Assembly (NCBI GenBank): GCA_014323675.1
Contig: JACONN010000002.1
Location: forward strand, 2,524,001 to 2,588,000
DNA from: Hormoscilla sp. GM7CHS1pb
GTDB lineage: Bacteria; Cyanobacteriota; Cyanobacteriia; Cyanobacteriales; Desertifilaceae
Reading direction: 5' to 3'
Length of the DNA: 64,000 bases
In this document: in pieces, positions 27,099 through 36,022 of the stretch
Position numbering within the stretch: the first letter of the stretch is position 1
Layout: every line of letters starts with the position of its first letter
The notes under the pieces: generated by a model
The model's database searches: none
What the model saw: the letters and a program-made list of their open reading frames with translations, nothing else
What the model was told of the DNA's origin: nothing
Program-made: the position numbers and the translations under genes

Positions 27099-27205
27099 TT
27101 TCTTCTCCTTCAAGTAGTCAACTGAAATAAATTACTGCAAAATGCAGTCTAACATCAAGGAATCCCTAGGATCTACTCGGCAGGTTGTTTTCCTTACGTG
27201 AATAC

Positions 27206-27235
27206 AGCATAACTAACTTTGTTTAGTTTTGTAAA
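27206..27235 (-). promoter_or_regulatory. psbA-like promoter of the PAN gene
   Basis: TTTACA (27235-27230) and TATGCT (27211-27206) with 18-base spacing on the minus strand. The surrounding 70 bases align closely with the psbA copy 2 promoter (TTTACAAAACT, GTTAGTTATGCT, AAACAACCTGCC). It is probably the original promoter of the third, truncated psbA. Confidence 0.7.
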
Positions 27236-27315
27236 TCCCTGTTAATTTTTTGTAGTTATACCTTATATTAGATAAGCTCTGCTTATGCTCTCGGCTCTGC
27301 CTGACCAGCAGCCAA

Positions 27316-27351
27316 ACAAAAAGCGCCCCCCATCAAAGGAGAGCGCTTTTT
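27316..27351 (-). terminator. Terminator of psbA copy 2
   Basis: Identical hairpin to that at 20981-21016 (CAAAAAGCGC / GCGCTTTTTG), located 18 bases past the psbA stop. Confidence 0.85.
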
Positions 27352-27368
27352 GTTATTTTAGCTAATAA

Positions 27369-28451
27369 TTAGCCATTGATAGCGGGAGCCGTCAAAGCAA
27401 CCGGAGTAGCTTCACCGGAGGCCAAGTCTAAGGGGAAGTTGTGAGCATTGCGCTCGTGCATTACTTCCATCCCCAGGTTAGCACGGTTGAGCACGTCTGC
27501 CCAGGTGCCGATCACGCGACCTTGAGAGTCAATGATGGACTGGTTGAAGTTGAAACCGTTCAGGTTGAAGGCCATCGTGCTCACGCCTAGGGCGGTGAAC
27601 CAGATACCGATCACCGGCCAGGCACCCAAGAAGAAGTGCAAGGAACGGCTGTTGTTGAAAGAAGCATATTGGAAGATCAAGCGACCGAAGTAGCCGTGAG
27701 CTGCTACGATGTTGTAGGTTTCTTCCTCTTGACCGAACTTGTAACCGTAGTTTTGAGATTCTACTTCGGTGGTTTCACGCACCAGAGAAGAAGTCACCAG
27801 AGAACCATGCATGGCGGAGAACAGCGATCCGCCGAACACGCCAGCTACACCCAGCATATGGAAGGGGTGCATGAGGATGTTGTGCTCTGCTTGGAACACC
27901 AACATGAAGTTGAATGTACCAGAGATCCCTAAAGGCATACCATCAGAGAAGGAACCTTGCCCGATCGGGTAGATCAGAAACACTGCAGTAGCGGCGCTCA
28001 CAGGTGCGCTGTATGCAACACAGATCCAAGGACGCATACCCAAACGGTAGGATAGTTCCCACTGACGACCCATGTAGCAGCAGATGCCAATGAAGAAGTG
28101 GAAGACGATCAGCTGGTAAGGACCGCCGTTGTACAGCCACTCATCCAAGGATGCTGCTTCCCAGATGGGGTAAAAGTGCAGCCCGATCGCATTTGAGCTG
28201 GGTACAACCGCACCAGAGATGATGTTGTTGCCGTACAGCAGAGAACCTGCAACCGGTTCGCGGATACCATCAATGTCCACAGGAGGAGCAGCGATGAAAG
28301 CGATGATGTAGCAGGTGGTAGCGGTCAGCAGGGTTGGGATCATCAGGACGCCGAACCAGCCTACATACAGCCGGTTGTCGGTGCTGGTCACCCAGTTGCA
28401 GAACCGATCCCACAAGGAGGCGCTTTCACGCTGTTGTAAGGTCGTAGTCAT
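27369..28451 (-). CDS. psbA: Photosystem II D1 protein, copy 2
   Basis: 360 residues, identical in protein to copy 1, with Gln130, Y161, D170, H190 and the A344 processing site. Sequence identity to copy 1 continues through the terminator downstream and about 37 bases of 5' leader (to CGAGGTACG), then ends abruptly. This pattern is expected from gene conversion that maintains identical D1 proteins while leaving promoters independent. It is divergent from cofG. Confidence 0.99.
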   Translation of the reverse strand: MTTTLQQRESASLWDRFCNWVTSTDNRLYVGWFGVLMIPTLLTATTCYIIAFIAAPPVDIDGIREPVAGSLLYGNNIISGAVVPSSNAIGLHFYPIWEAASLDEWLYNGGPYQLIVFHFFIGICCYMGRQWELSYRLGMRPWICVAYSAPVSAATAVFLIYPIGQGSFSDGMPLGISGTFNFMLVFQAEHNILMHPFHMLGVAGVFGGSLFSAMHGSLVTSSLVRETTEVESQNYGYKFGQEEETYNIVAAHGYFGRLIFQYASFNNSRSLHFFLGAWPVIGIWFTALGVSTMAFNLNGFNFNQSIIDSQGRVIGTWADVLNRANLGMEVMHERNAHNFPLDLASGEATPVALTAPAING

Positions 28452-28515
28452 GTTACTTATGATTGCTATTTATTTTTCGAGGTACGTTTGGCAGGTTGTT
28501 TCCCTACCTGAATAA

Positions 28516-28545
28516 AGCATAACTAACTTGATTGAGTTTTGTAAA
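28516..28545 (-). promoter_or_regulatory. psbA copy 2 promoter
   Basis: TTTACA (28545-28540) and TATGCT (28521-28516) are 18 bases apart on the minus strand, about 65 bases ahead of the start codon. Sequence resembles the PAN promoter more than the psbA copy 1 promoter. Confidence 0.7.
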
Positions 28546-28627
28546 GGGTTTTGAGAAATTTTTTTTGTTTCTTAGAGATGAAAATGCTGAAACCCATGTA
28601 TATCAAGAGTTTCGGCTCGTAAAAAAA

Positions 28628-29590
28628 ATGTTAAGATTTGTAACGTACAGCCCCTTCTATACTCTGGTGCCGACCTATGAATGCTTTAACCGGTGTACTT
28701 ACTGCAATTTTAGAACCGATCCGGGCCAAAGTCCCTGGATGACACCGGCGGATGCTAAAGCGCAACTCCAGCATTTTCAGGGACAGGCGATCGAGATTTT
28801 GGTCCTCAGCGGTGAGGTACATTCAGCAAGTAGGCGCAGGGCTGACTGGTTCCAGCGCATATACGATATTTGTGAGTTGGCATTGTCTATGGGATTTTTG
28901 CCCCACAGTAATGCTGGCCCACTCAGTTGGCCAGAGATGGTACGATTAAAAGAAGTAAATGTGTCGATGGGGTTGATGCTGGAGCAACTCCACGACCATC
29001 TGCCGGTTCACAAACAGGCCCCCAGTAAAGTCCCTGGGGTGAGACTGCAACAACTGGAGTGGGCGGGAAAATTGCACATTCCGTTCACGACTGGGCTATT
29101 ATTGGGAATTGGAGAGACTCAAACCCATTGGCTCGAAACTTTGCAGGCGATCGCCCAAATACATAACCGGTGGGGACACATACAAGAGGTCATCCTGCAA
29201 CCTTATCGTCCAGGAGATGGGCAGAGTTGGGAGGCCCCTGGTTTCGATCTCCAGCAACTGCCGGATGTAATTGCCACAGCCCGTCGCCTGCTACCACCGG
29301 AGATCACCTTGCAAATTCCTCCCAACCTGGTACTCGGTACCCCCAGTCTGTTAAGGGATTGTGTAGAAGCCGGTGCTAGAGATTTGGGCGGCATCGGACC
29401 CAAAGATGAGGTTAATCCCGATTATCCCCATCCCTACTACCGGTCACTGGTAGAGATTTTAGCTCCAGGTGGCTGGAAATTGCTGCCCCGGTTACCGGTT
29501 TATCCTCAGTTCGATGGTTGGTTGAGTACCCGACTGCAAAATTTAGTCAAAAAATGGCGATCGGATTTGGCAATTAGGATGAGCATGTGA
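28628..29590 (+). CDS. cofG: FO synthase subunit CofG (7,8-didemethyl-8-hydroxy-5-deazariboflavin synthase)
   Basis: About 320 residues from ATG 28628 (MLRFVTYSPFYTLVPTYECF), the usual start; an in-frame TTG extends it upstream without similarity. The radical SAM cluster is CFNRCTYC (CxxxCxxC). Further CofG motifs are LVLSGEVH, SMGLMLEQLHD, TTGLLLGIGET and VILQPYRPG. CofG and CofH make FO, which cyanobacteria use as the antenna of deazaflavin photolyases. No cofH lies in this window. The enzyme appears intact. Confidence 0.92.
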   Translation: MLRFVTYSPFYTLVPTYECFNRCTYCNFRTDPGQSPWMTPADAKAQLQHFQGQAIEILVLSGEVHSASRRRADWFQRIYDICELALSMGFLPHSNAGPLSWPEMVRLKEVNVSMGLMLEQLHDHLPVHKQAPSKVPGVRLQQLEWAGKLHIPFTTGLLLGIGETQTHWLETLQAIAQIHNRWGHIQEVILQPYRPGDGQSWEAPGFDLQQLPDVIATARRLLPPEITLQIPPNLVLGTPSLLRDCVEAGARDLGGIGPKDEVNPDYPHPYYRSLVEILAPGGWKLLPRLPVYPQFDGWLSTRLQNLVKKWRSDLAIRMSM

Positions 29591-29612
29591 TATAGTCGAA
29601 TATATAGGTGAT

Positions 29613-29684
29613 GGCGACATAGCCAAGCGGTAAGGCAGAGGTCTGCAAAACCTCCATTCCCCGGTTCAAATCCGGGTGTCGCCT
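29613..29684 (+). tRNA. trnC: tRNA-Cys (GCA)
   Basis: The acceptor stem GGCGACA pairs with TGTCGCC. The D-loop is AGCCAAGCGGTAAGGC, the anticodon stem-loop AGGTCTGCAAAACCT with anticodon GCA, and the T-arm CCCGGTTCAAATCCGGG. CCA is not encoded. It lies between cofG and purN. Confidence 0.95.
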
Positions 29685-29699
29685 TGATTGAGAAAATAA

Positions 29700-30356
29700 A
29701 TGTTGGACTCGCTAGCAACCGATCCCACTCCTAGCTTGATTTCACCGGATATGTTGCCTTACCAATCGAGGACAACCGGTCCCCTGAAGCTGGGAGTGCT
29801 GGCTTCTGGTAATGGTAGTAATTTTGAGATCATGATTGAGGCGATCGCGTCGGGGCAACTGCATGCCCAAGTGCAAGTGGTGATTTACAATAATCCGGGA
29901 GCGAAGGTGGCCGCCCGGGCGGAACGCTGGGGGGTGCCTGCTATTCTGCTGAACCACCGGGAATACGATCGTCGCGAGTATTTAGATGCTGCCATAGTGG
30001 AGGTATTGCAGAGATATGAGGTGGAATGGGTGGTGATGGCTGGGTGGATGCGCATTGTGACACCGGTACTGTTGGATGCTTTTGAGAACCGGGCGATCAA
30101 TATTCATCCCAGTTTGTTACCGAGTTTCCCAGGCGTGCGGGCTATTGAACAAGCCCTGGCTGCCGGCGTGAAAATTACTGGCTGTACGGTGCATTTGGTG
30201 GTTCCAGAGGTGGACGCGGGACCGATCTTGATGCAAGCTGCTGTGCCAGTTATGCCTGATGATACCCCGGAATCTCTACATGCTAGGGTTCAGGTAATGG
30301 AACATCGGATCCTGCCACGGGCGATCGCCCTAGCGGCGTCGAGAACATCTAGTTAA
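29700..30356 (+). CDS. purN: Phosphoribosylglycinamide formyltransferase
   Basis: 218 residues. It transfers formyl from 10-formyl-THF to GAR in purine synthesis. Motifs: LGVLASGNGSNFEIMIEA near the N-terminus, VVMAGWMRIVTPVLLDAF, and the catalytic INIHPSLLPSFPG (N, H) with GCTVHLVVPEVDAGPIL (D). About 30 leader residues precede the core from ATG 29700, common in cyanobacteria. It begins 16 bases after the tRNA-Cys gene and may be cotranscribed with it. Complete and intact. Confidence 0.95.
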   Translation: MLDSLATDPTPSLISPDMLPYQSRTTGPLKLGVLASGNGSNFEIMIEAIASGQLHAQVQVVIYNNPGAKVAARAERWGVPAILLNHREYDRREYLDAAIVEVLQRYEVEWVVMAGWMRIVTPVLLDAFENRAINIHPSLLPSFPGVRAIEQALAAGVKITGCTVHLVVPEVDAGPILMQAAVPVMPDDTPESLHARVQVMEHRILPRAIALAASRTSS

Positions 30357-30393
30357 CCCAGTGTGGCATAAATAAAAATTCCCATAACACAAA

Positions 30394-30636
30394 TTAAGTC
30401 GGTTGTCTTTTCTCTCGATCATCTGGAAAGCAAGCCTGCATGAGCTCCACTGACGGTTCTAGAGGTTTTCCTCCATGACGGGCGCTGATTTTGTTTCCTA
30501 GTTCTCGCATCTTTTTTAGGGTCTCTCGCCAGTCTGGTAAGGGTTGCAGTTCTGCAAATAGTAAGGTTCGCTCTGCTTCTGAGAGCGATCGAATAATCTC
30601 AGCTACCAACTTAAGCCGGGACAGCCGATGATGCAA
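30394..30636 (-). CDS. Small antitoxin-like protein with a MITE-derived N-terminus
   Basis: About 80 residues. The part after residue 9 (LVAEIIRSLSEAERTLLFAE, WRETLKKMRELGNKISARHG) resembles small cyanobacterial antitoxin-like proteins. The start (TTG 30636) and first residues HHRLSRLK come from the MITE at 30607-30693, so the natural 5' end is lost or altered. No partner toxin is visible. Function is not assigned. Confidence 0.45.
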   Translation of the reverse strand: MHHRLSRLKLVAEIIRSLSEAERTLLFAELQPLPDWRETLKKMRELGNKISARHGGKPLEPSVELMQACFPDDREKRQPT

Positions 30637-30693
30637 GACTTTCAGCCCACAGGCAAAAGGGGGCGATCGGCCTCTTTGTCCCGCTTTACGTTG
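30607..30693. mobile_element. 87-bp MITE-like element, copy 1
   Basis: Ends CAACTTAAGCCGGGACA and TGTCCCGCTTTACGTTG are imperfect inverted repeats. The interior shares TTCAGCCCACAGGC with the copy at 39112-39203. Both neighbouring genes are truncated at it, one on each side. Confidence 0.7.
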
Positions 30694-30785
30694 GTATAAC
30701 CTTGGAGATCGAGAGCTTCGGTTAAGTTACCCAGATCCTCGAAGGAAACGTGTCTGATAGCAATAGCCTGTTTCATAGCTTTCAT
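30642..30785 (-). pseudogene. N-terminal fragment of a class I glutamine amidotransferase-like gene
   Basis: ATG 30785 or 30776 starts MKQAIAIRHVSFEDLGNLTE, then LDLQGYT, the typical opening of GATase1-like proteins. After that the sequence runs into the MITE and stops. About 200 residues including the catalytic Cys-His-Glu are missing. Confidence 0.55.
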
Positions 30786-31305
30786 CTAATTTCGCTAATG
30801 ATGGGTTACAAGGACGCTAATCCTTAATTAAGATAACAAAGTCAAGTCAACTTTACCAGGTTATGTATTAACTTTTTTGAAGCATGATCTACTATCATAG
30901 CAGTCATGTTGGTAGGGTGAGCTTTACCTACCCTACATTGAATGGCACTGATAAGCCGGAGTTGAGCGCTGAAAGTCTTGAAAACTCATAGGGTGGGCAC
31001 CGCCCACCAACCTTAAGTCAGTGACATTCCACCCTACATTTAGAGGATCTACAGAAATTTAGTTGAGAAGCCCCTGCCGTGCAAAACTATCAAAGCCGCG
31101 ATCGCATTCCAGAATACCTAACTCTTCTAGGATTTTAACGAGTTTTGTATTATGGCACGAGCAGTGATTTGAGGGCGATCGCCTACTGTGCTGGGATTAA
31201 CCATGCATCTTGAATCGGTGACTTGTTAAGTATAGCAGAGTTTTCCTTCAACATGATGAGCATATTTGCAAAACATTGAAACGTAGAATATAATTTCAAC
31301 CGACT
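30786..31305. other. Gene-free region with remnants
   Basis: No intact gene is seen. GGGTGGGCACCGCCCACC near 30996 is a palindrome related to 6732. On the minus strand near 31060-31200 short stretches such as ITARAIIQNSLK and LEELGILECDRGFDSFARQG look coding in different frames, suggesting a decayed gene of unknown family. Confidence 0.35.
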
Positions 31306-31818
31306 TTAGCTAAAAGCCTTTGGGTTTGAAGGGCGGGCCATGAGACTAATCGCCAAAGGTGCAAGATGGGAGATATAACCCCGATCTCGTGCCATTTGGA
31401 TGACAGTATCTAGAAAACTCTTTAACACTCCTAATACTTGAGGAAGATCGAGAATAAATTGTATCTGTTGGCAGCGATCGCCAAACTTTCTGAGAGTGCA
31501 GCTAACTTCACCTTCCGCAGGCACAAACTCGATAATCATCCAACTTTCGGGAAAGTCAAGCTCAATTTTTTCCCCGCTAGCTAATTGGGATATTTTTTCC
31601 GGGAGTTCATTGAGAATCAGAATAATATCGGGGTCTAAAAAGATATATTTTACTTCTCCAGCGATTCTGATTGCTACTTTATGGTTGCATTCAAAGCAGA
31701 ATTTTCGCAAGCTGATTTCTAAATCATCAAGTTCTCCTAATGGGTCATCCGGGGGTTCGAGACCTGGCCATACCCAAGGTTCTGCTAATTGCAGCTCAAA
31801 CTTTTGATAATTATTCAC
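31306..31818 (-). CDS. Putative immunity protein to the adjacent polymorphic toxin
   Basis: 170 residues, acidic, beginning MNNYQKFELQLAEPWVWPGL, no membrane segment. I do not recognise a named family. It starts about 20 bases after the toxin-domain reading frame ends, with AGGAGG at 31825-31830, so it is translated from the same transcript. Acidic charge, size and position directly after a toxin C-terminal domain are the usual features of immunity proteins. Role inferred from context. Confidence 0.5.
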   Translation of the reverse strand: MNNYQKFELQLAEPWVWPGLEPPDDPLGELDDLEISLRKFCFECNHKVAIRIAGEVKYIFLDPDIILILNELPEKISQLASGEKIELDFPESWMIIEFVPAEGEVSCTLRKFGDRCQQIQFILDLPQVLGVLKSFLDTVIQMARDRGYISHLAPLAISLMARPSNPKAFS

Positions 31819-31837
31819 TTGTTTTCCTCCTATTTAA

Positions 31838-32249
31838 TTATTTCAAAACAACACCATCAGTTACCGGATAGGCTGACTTCAGCGTTCCATCAGCATTTCT
31901 GACAACAACTACTCTCGTTACATCTTCAGTTATTGTGCCATCAGGATGATAAACTCGACCGATAGGACGCTTGAAATCGATTATACCGACCCGGATGTTT
32001 TGGTGTCACTTTTTCAGCCTCCACCCAGTTTTCGGTTTTGAACCACTGCCCTTGCTCGTCTTGAGTGCTACCAGCGCGCCCCTGAATTGTGCTAGGCTTC
32101 TTTTTCGGACCATGATGACGCTCAATATGATCGTAGGCTTTCTGAGATTTATAATTGTTCCACTGTGGCTCTACTCCCCTACCTCTCCATTCACAACCAC
32201 TGCCTACTTCGATGGATATATCTATTATATCCTGTTGTATGATTTCCAC
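31838..32249 (-). pseudogene. Polymorphic-toxin C-terminal domain, orphan and frameshifted
   Basis: The first frame reads SQKAYDHIERHHGPKKKPST, then STQDEQGQWFKTENWVEAEK and VTPKHPG. After a one-base shift near 31985, DFKRPIGRVYHPDGTITEDV and VVVRNADGTLKSAYPVTDG follow to a stop at 31838-31840. This tail type is found at the C-terminus of large secreted polymorphic toxins. Here there is no delivery region upstream, so it is an orphan cassette. The histidine-rich HIERHHG motif may be catalytic (inference). Confidence 0.55.
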
Positions 32250-32348
32250 ATCCTCTTGAGAAGATGCACCATTGTCACGATCTACGATTGATTTACTCCT
32301 TTTATGTCGAACCCATTACTCGATATTATCCCATAATACAGAGAAATT

Positions 32349-32419
32349 ATGCTCAACTGTTGGAGTCGGATAATTTTGCGGCGGCTATCTGGTTTGCCCA
32401 GCAAATCGCTAACATGTAA
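32349..32419 (+). pseudogene. Uma2 3' fragment
   Basis: The frame YAQLLESDNFAAAIWFAQQI ends ANM-stop. It matches the C-terminal helix of Uma2 proteins (compare LSEETNISAALWFSQQI at 740-790). Confidence 0.55.
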
Positions 32420-32774
32420 ATGGTTCATGGTGCGATCGGGCGGATCAAATCATCGATCTCGGACAGTAGGTTGGGTTGAGGCACGAAAACCGAACAGCCC
32501 CAACCCTTCTAGGGGCGATCGCATCCGGGAGTGCGATCGAAAAAAAATAGTTGCTAACCAGGAATTCTCTTGCTTCGCTGTCAGAAGTCGGTTAAAACCG
32601 ACTAAAAACATTATCATTTTAGCTATAAGTTTTACGGTACTGACTCTCTATAACGACCACAGTCCCGATCGCCTCCCAATTCCGTTCCCTACGAGACGCT
32701 CTTAACTCCGAAAGCGCTAAAGCGCTTACTACAAACATTACTACTTCTAGGGGCGATCGCCAGATACCATCTTG
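32420..32774. other. Gene-free region
   Basis: No gene is seen. It contains AGTCGGTTAAAACCGACT at 32586-32603 (also at 130-147) and an AAAGCGCTAAAGCGCTTACT repeat near 32708. Confidence 0.45.
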
Positions 32775-32981
32775 TCAAACAAAGCCTGCTTCTTCGAGAA
32801 CTGCTTGCAGAGTTCCCATTGCCTCACATTCAGAAATGAAAGCTTCTAAAGCTTCTCGGACAGAATGTTTTGCTCCCGAGATAGTTTCTCCAAAACTGGA
32901 AACATTAAGCTGTGGGCATACTCCTACATATAAGTCGCCCTCTCGGAAATTTTCCACTCGTACTTCTATCTGCTCTAGCAT
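32775..32981 (-). CDS. HicB-like antitoxin
   Basis: 68 residues: MLEQIEVRVENFREGDLYVG, VCPQLNVSSFGETISGAKHS and VREALEAFISECEAMGTLQA. This is the partial RNase H fold of HicB/UPF0150 proteins with the usual GLYVA-type and G.T...A...L motifs. No HicA double-stranded RNA-binding toxin lies on either side, so it appears to be a solitary HicB. The protein ends at VLEEAGFV without a DNA-binding tail. Confidence 0.75.
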   Translation of the reverse strand: MLEQIEVRVENFREGDLYVGVCPQLNVSSFGETISGAKHSVREALEAFISECEAMGTLQAVLEEAGFV

Positions 32982-33038
32982 GGCCGATCGAATCTCCTGT
33001 ACAGTATCACTTTTTAAGTCTTGGTCAAGAAGCTAGTT

Positions 33039-33308
33039 TCAAACCTCCCTAATGGCTTTATCTGATAAACTTCGCAGCCATCCACGAGTTTCCTCCTTTT
33101 TTAATACTTTCCCCGAGTGAGGATCGGAGATTAACTCCTGTAGGGTGTCTGATAAAACTGCTTGATATTCAGGATCGTCACGCTCTACTGCATCAAATAT
33201 GTTGTTGATTAGCAGATATACTGCCTGATAATAAGCAATTAGAGCGTCCGCTTGTCCCGTTGCCACTACGAATATCGCGCGGATGCTATGCAAAAAGCTT
33301 AAAACCAA
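33039..33308 (-). CDS. Conserved hypothetical protein
   Basis: Up to 89 residues. The core is ADALIAYYQAVYLLINNIFD, then AVLSDTLQELISDPHSGKVL and WLRSLSDKAIREV. I recognise no family. The start is uncertain (TTG 33308); it overlaps the end of an upstream frame (KIEKQWHKISIEDREKLENL ending at 33299), suggesting a small two-gene operon. Soluble and helical. Confidence 0.45.
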   Translation of the reverse strand: MVLSFLHSIRAIFVVATGQADALIAYYQAVYLLINNIFDAVERDDPEYQAVLSDTLQELISDPHSGKVLKKEETRGWLRSLSDKAIREV

Positions 33309-33657
33309 CTCCTCATCCCCCTGCTGGGTTCAGTAAGTTTGTCAGCTAAGTTTTCCAGCTTTTCACGGTCTTCAATAGATATCTTGTGCCATTGCTTCTC
33401 AATTTTAACTGCTGAGGAGCTGTGTTGATTTTTTTGGCAAGCACCATCAGCGACCTAGGTCTATGCCAATAAGGGTGGGTCTCCACAGACCCACCCTTAT
33501 TGGAGTAATATAATAAGTAGATGCACCGGAACTCCTGATTTTTACTATAACCCATTTTTCGGTAAAAACACAATTCTTCTGGGACACCCCCAAAATCCAT
33601 CTTTAGCCCCATCTGATAGTATTTACATAAATCTCCCAGACTAATTTTATCTCTCAT
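33299..33657 (-). pseudogene. Decayed small gene containing an inserted palindrome
   Basis: One frame begins MRDKISLGDLCKYYQMGLKM and another ends KIEKQWHKISIEDREKLENL to LTEPSRGMRSWF. Between them lies the palindrome at 33466-33503. The two halves are in different frames, consistent with a gene split by insertion. No family is recognised. Confidence 0.35.
33466..33503. repeat. 38-bp perfect palindrome
   Basis: CCAATAAGGGTGGGTCT and AGACCCACCCTTATTGG are 17-base perfect arms around CCAC. It is the size of a minimal hairpin element and lies within a broken reading frame. Confidence 0.7.
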
Positions 33658-33711
33658 AAGGGACGATCGGGCAGATTCCCGACAGTGCTGCTTGAAGATA
33701 GAGAAATTTTG

Positions 33712-34005
33712 CTACCGATAGATTATGGGATCCTCTCCATCCTTGGCGGTGACATTCTCATACACCCCCCGATCGCGCTTCACCAGTTTCGTGAAGCCTG
33801 CATTTTTGTAATCGTTGTTAGATGCAGGCACCATCAGTCTGGGGACTCCCAGCATCCGACGCACCGGTGCATCGGTAGGAGTGTCCCCCTGATCGATCTG
33901 GGCTAACTGGCACAGTTCGCCCCAGGTCTCTAGTTTATCGTGGATGCTGTGCATGACTTCGACCTTCTGATTGTTGCTGGGACAGAAATAGTCGTAGGTA
34001 GGCAT
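33712..34005 (-). CDS. FmdB-like zinc ribbon family protein
   Basis: 97 residues: MPTYDYFCPSNNQKVEVMHS, DKLETWGELCQLAQIDQGD, TPTDAPVRRMLGVPRLMV. The MPTY-Y-CP opening and the middle block match FmdB-related proteins of cyanobacteria. Only two of the usual zinc-binding cysteines are clear (FCP and ELC), so metal binding is uncertain. It is divergent from the tspO-like gene. Molecular role unknown. Confidence 0.7.
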   Translation of the reverse strand: MPTYDYFCPSNNQKVEVMHSIHDKLETWGELCQLAQIDQGDTPTDAPVRRMLGVPRLMVPASNNDYKNAGFTKLVKRDRGVYENVTAKDGEDPIIYR

Positions 34006-34110
34006 GGTGATACTCTTCGTCAGTCACTTCAAAGATGTTTGCAAACTATTTTATCAAATGGGCTGGACTCAGGGTGCTAGTCTGAGAACTAGCGCACAGA
34101 AGGTAAAGCT

Positions 34111-34584
34111 ATGATTAAATCTTGGATGGTAATTGCGGTGGTTGTTTGTTTGGTGGCGTCCGGCGCTAACTTCATCACTCCCGAAGGCATCAGATGGTTC
34201 CGACGCCTGCGACGCCCGGCATGGTTAACCTTTGAATGGGCTATTCCTTTCATTTGGAGTTTCATTTTTATTTGCGGTGCTTGGTCCGCTTACCTTGTCT
34301 GGGAGACTGACCCTGGCACTACGAACGCATGGTTACTGATGGGCTTCTACCTGCTAGTGGAAATTGCTATCATTGCCTATACGCCAGTGATGTGCCGACT
34401 CCGCAGTCTTAAAGTTGGAACAATTATCGGTGCCACGGGGACTGTTCTGGGTGCCCTTCTGGCCGTAACGGTCTGGCCCGTTTCCAACTGGGGGGCTTTG
34501 TTGCTGCTACCATACTTGATTTGGAGTCCTATTGGGACTTATGCTACTTGGGAGATGATGCACCTCAATCCTATAGATGCTTAG
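34111..34584 (+). CDS. TspO/MBR-family membrane protein
   Basis: 157 residues with five hydrophobic segments and many tryptophans (RRLRRPAWLTFEWAIPFIWS, ICGAWSAYLVWE, VWPVSNWGALLLLPYLIWSP). TspO proteins bind tetrapyrroles and cholesterol-like ligands and regulate stress or pigment metabolism. The PAW and W-x-x-W patterns fit. It overlaps by four bases the end of the convergent small membrane-protein gene. Confidence 0.8.
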   Translation: MIKSWMVIAVVVCLVASGANFITPEGIRWFRRLRRPAWLTFEWAIPFIWSFIFICGAWSAYLVWETDPGTTNAWLLMGFYLLVEIAIIAYTPVMCRLRSLKVGTIIGATGTVLGALLAVTVWPVSNWGALLLLPYLIWSPIGTYATWEMMHLNPIDA

Positions 34585-34763
34585 TAACGCAAACCTCTAT
34601 AGGTGGCGATCGTCAGTGTCAGCAGCACAACCGTCCACAACCAACTGGGGATGTCTTCCAAGAGAATAAAAACACCAGTTAGGGCCATGCCAATCAATCC
34701 TAAGATGAAGGCTATGGCAAAGGTGGCGATCGAGAAAATGATAATAGCGATAATTTCCAGCAT
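34581..34763 (-). CDS. Small two-helix membrane protein
   Basis: 60 residues: two hydrophobic helices (IIAIIIFSIATFAIAFILGL and LWTVVLLTLTIATY) around a short ILLEDIPS turn. It appears fused in frame to the dipeptidase upstream only because of a one-base difference; ATG 34763 gives an independent protein 35 bases after the corrected dipeptidase stop. No family is known to me. Confidence 0.55.
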   Translation of the reverse strand: MLEIIAIIIFSIATFAIAFILGLIGMALTGVFILLEDIPSWLWTVVLLTLTIATYRGLRY

Positions 34764-34798
34764 CTTGTTGTCCCCCGATCGATAGAGTATCCATCGGA

Positions 34799-35519
34799 TC
34801 ATGTTACCACACCGTATCGAGCAATAACCTGACGATCGCGATTTTTGTCGATCGCGCAACCAGGCCCACATTTGATCGCCCAGGGAGAAATGCCACCACT
34901 CATTGGGATGACGTTCAAACCCTGCTGCTATCATTATTTCCCACAATAGCTGGCGATGTCGATCGTACTGCTGTTCCACAGGATCGGCACTTTTGGCAAA
35001 ATGTTCTGGATAAGAACGAGGGGAAATTTCATCGATCGGGGAACCCATGTTAACAGTTCTATTTGCCGCGTCTACCAAGGTAACATCTACAGCACCACCC
35101 GTACTGTGGGGCGGCGGTTTGCTGGGATCCTGGGAAGGCAATGCCCAAAATTTATATACTATATCTAGAATATTTTCCCGCTGTTGAGGGGTTAGTTCTC
35201 CTGGGTTTAATCCCTGCTTTTGTGCTATTTCCCTAAAGGTGTAATCTACCATAAATTGCTGCACTGCGATCGGGCGGTAGGCGTCGTAAATCTGGATCCG
35301 CCAACCTGGTTGACGCTGTTGCAGTTCCGTTTGGGCCGCTATCAGGCGATCGATCGCCCCTTGACGCAGATAATAGGGAGACTTGTCTCCATAAGGTGCT
35401 CCCAGGTTTTGATAAGGATGGGGTGAAGATACGGCAAATATATCCAGAGGTATGGGGACCAGTGGTTCTTGACAGTCGATGATGGGAACTTGCTGATAGG
35501 GTTTTTTTGACATGCCCAT
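34799..35519 (-). CDS. VanX/DdpX-type D-Ala-D-Ala dipeptidase, frameshift near 3' end
   Basis: About 240 residues. The zinc-binding signature SxHxxGxAxD is present (PHSTGGAVDVTLVD), as is ExWH (NEWWHFSLGDQ). These enzymes cleave D-Ala-D-Ala or related dipeptides in peptidoglycan metabolism. The conceptual protein continues through RQKSRSSGYCS into the neighbouring membrane protein. Removing one base of the T5 run at 34842-34846 gives RQNRDRQVIARYGVVT and a stop at 34799-34801, the common family ending. Start choice (35519, 35513 or 35537) is uncertain. Confidence 0.8.
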
Positions 35520-35599
35520 AAACAATTCAAAATTCAAAATTCAAAATTCCGGAAACTGCTGATAACAATGGTTTCAGGGTTTCTGTCTCTGCAATTTCA

Positions 35600-35914
35600 A
35601 TGCGGGATAAGTTAAGGGTTTACCGCCGCGTGCAGGAAGATCTCGTTTGGCAAGTGCGCGATCGGCGTCTAGATTGGTTGACGTTAACAGAAGGGGAATA
35701 TGTGCCTTTACAAGCAGATGCAGAGGGAGTCCTGCGCAGTGAGATTTTTCCAGGTTTGTGGTTAGCAGTACCGGCATTGCTAGAGGAAGATTTTGCTGGG
35801 GTGCTGGCAGTTTTGCAAGAGGGGTTAGGGACATCGGATCGTGGGGCATTTGTTCAACAGTTCCGTCAGGTGCAAAGCGATCGCTTTTCGACAACAACTA
35901 TTGACTCAAAATAA
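35600..35914 (+). pseudogene. Uma2 C-terminal fragment
   Basis: The frame gives RRVQEDLVWQVRDRRLDWLT, then VLRSEIFPGLWLAVPALLEE and VLAVLQEGL, the second half of a Uma2 protein. The nuclease core (PDLV, ExK) is absent upstream, where no related sequence is seen. It is a 5'-truncated remnant. Confidence 0.65.
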
Positions 35915-36022
35915 TGATAACTTTGGGCTAGCTAAACCCCAAAGTCGTTGCACAATGACACCGATGATAAGAGTTGCAATTTTCAACAATTGGTTGCTAT
36001 CATCGGTAAAAATGTGCAACTT

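Noticed and set aside
32349..32705. 118-residue plus-strand frame
   Set aside because: Only its first part overlaps the Uma2 remnant, in a different frame; the rest crosses repeats and has no protein-like features.
34581..35537. Fusion of a VanX-type dipeptidase with a membrane protein
   Set aside because: The fusion depends on one extra base in a homopolymer. The corrected frame ends at the usual family C-terminus before the membrane protein starts.
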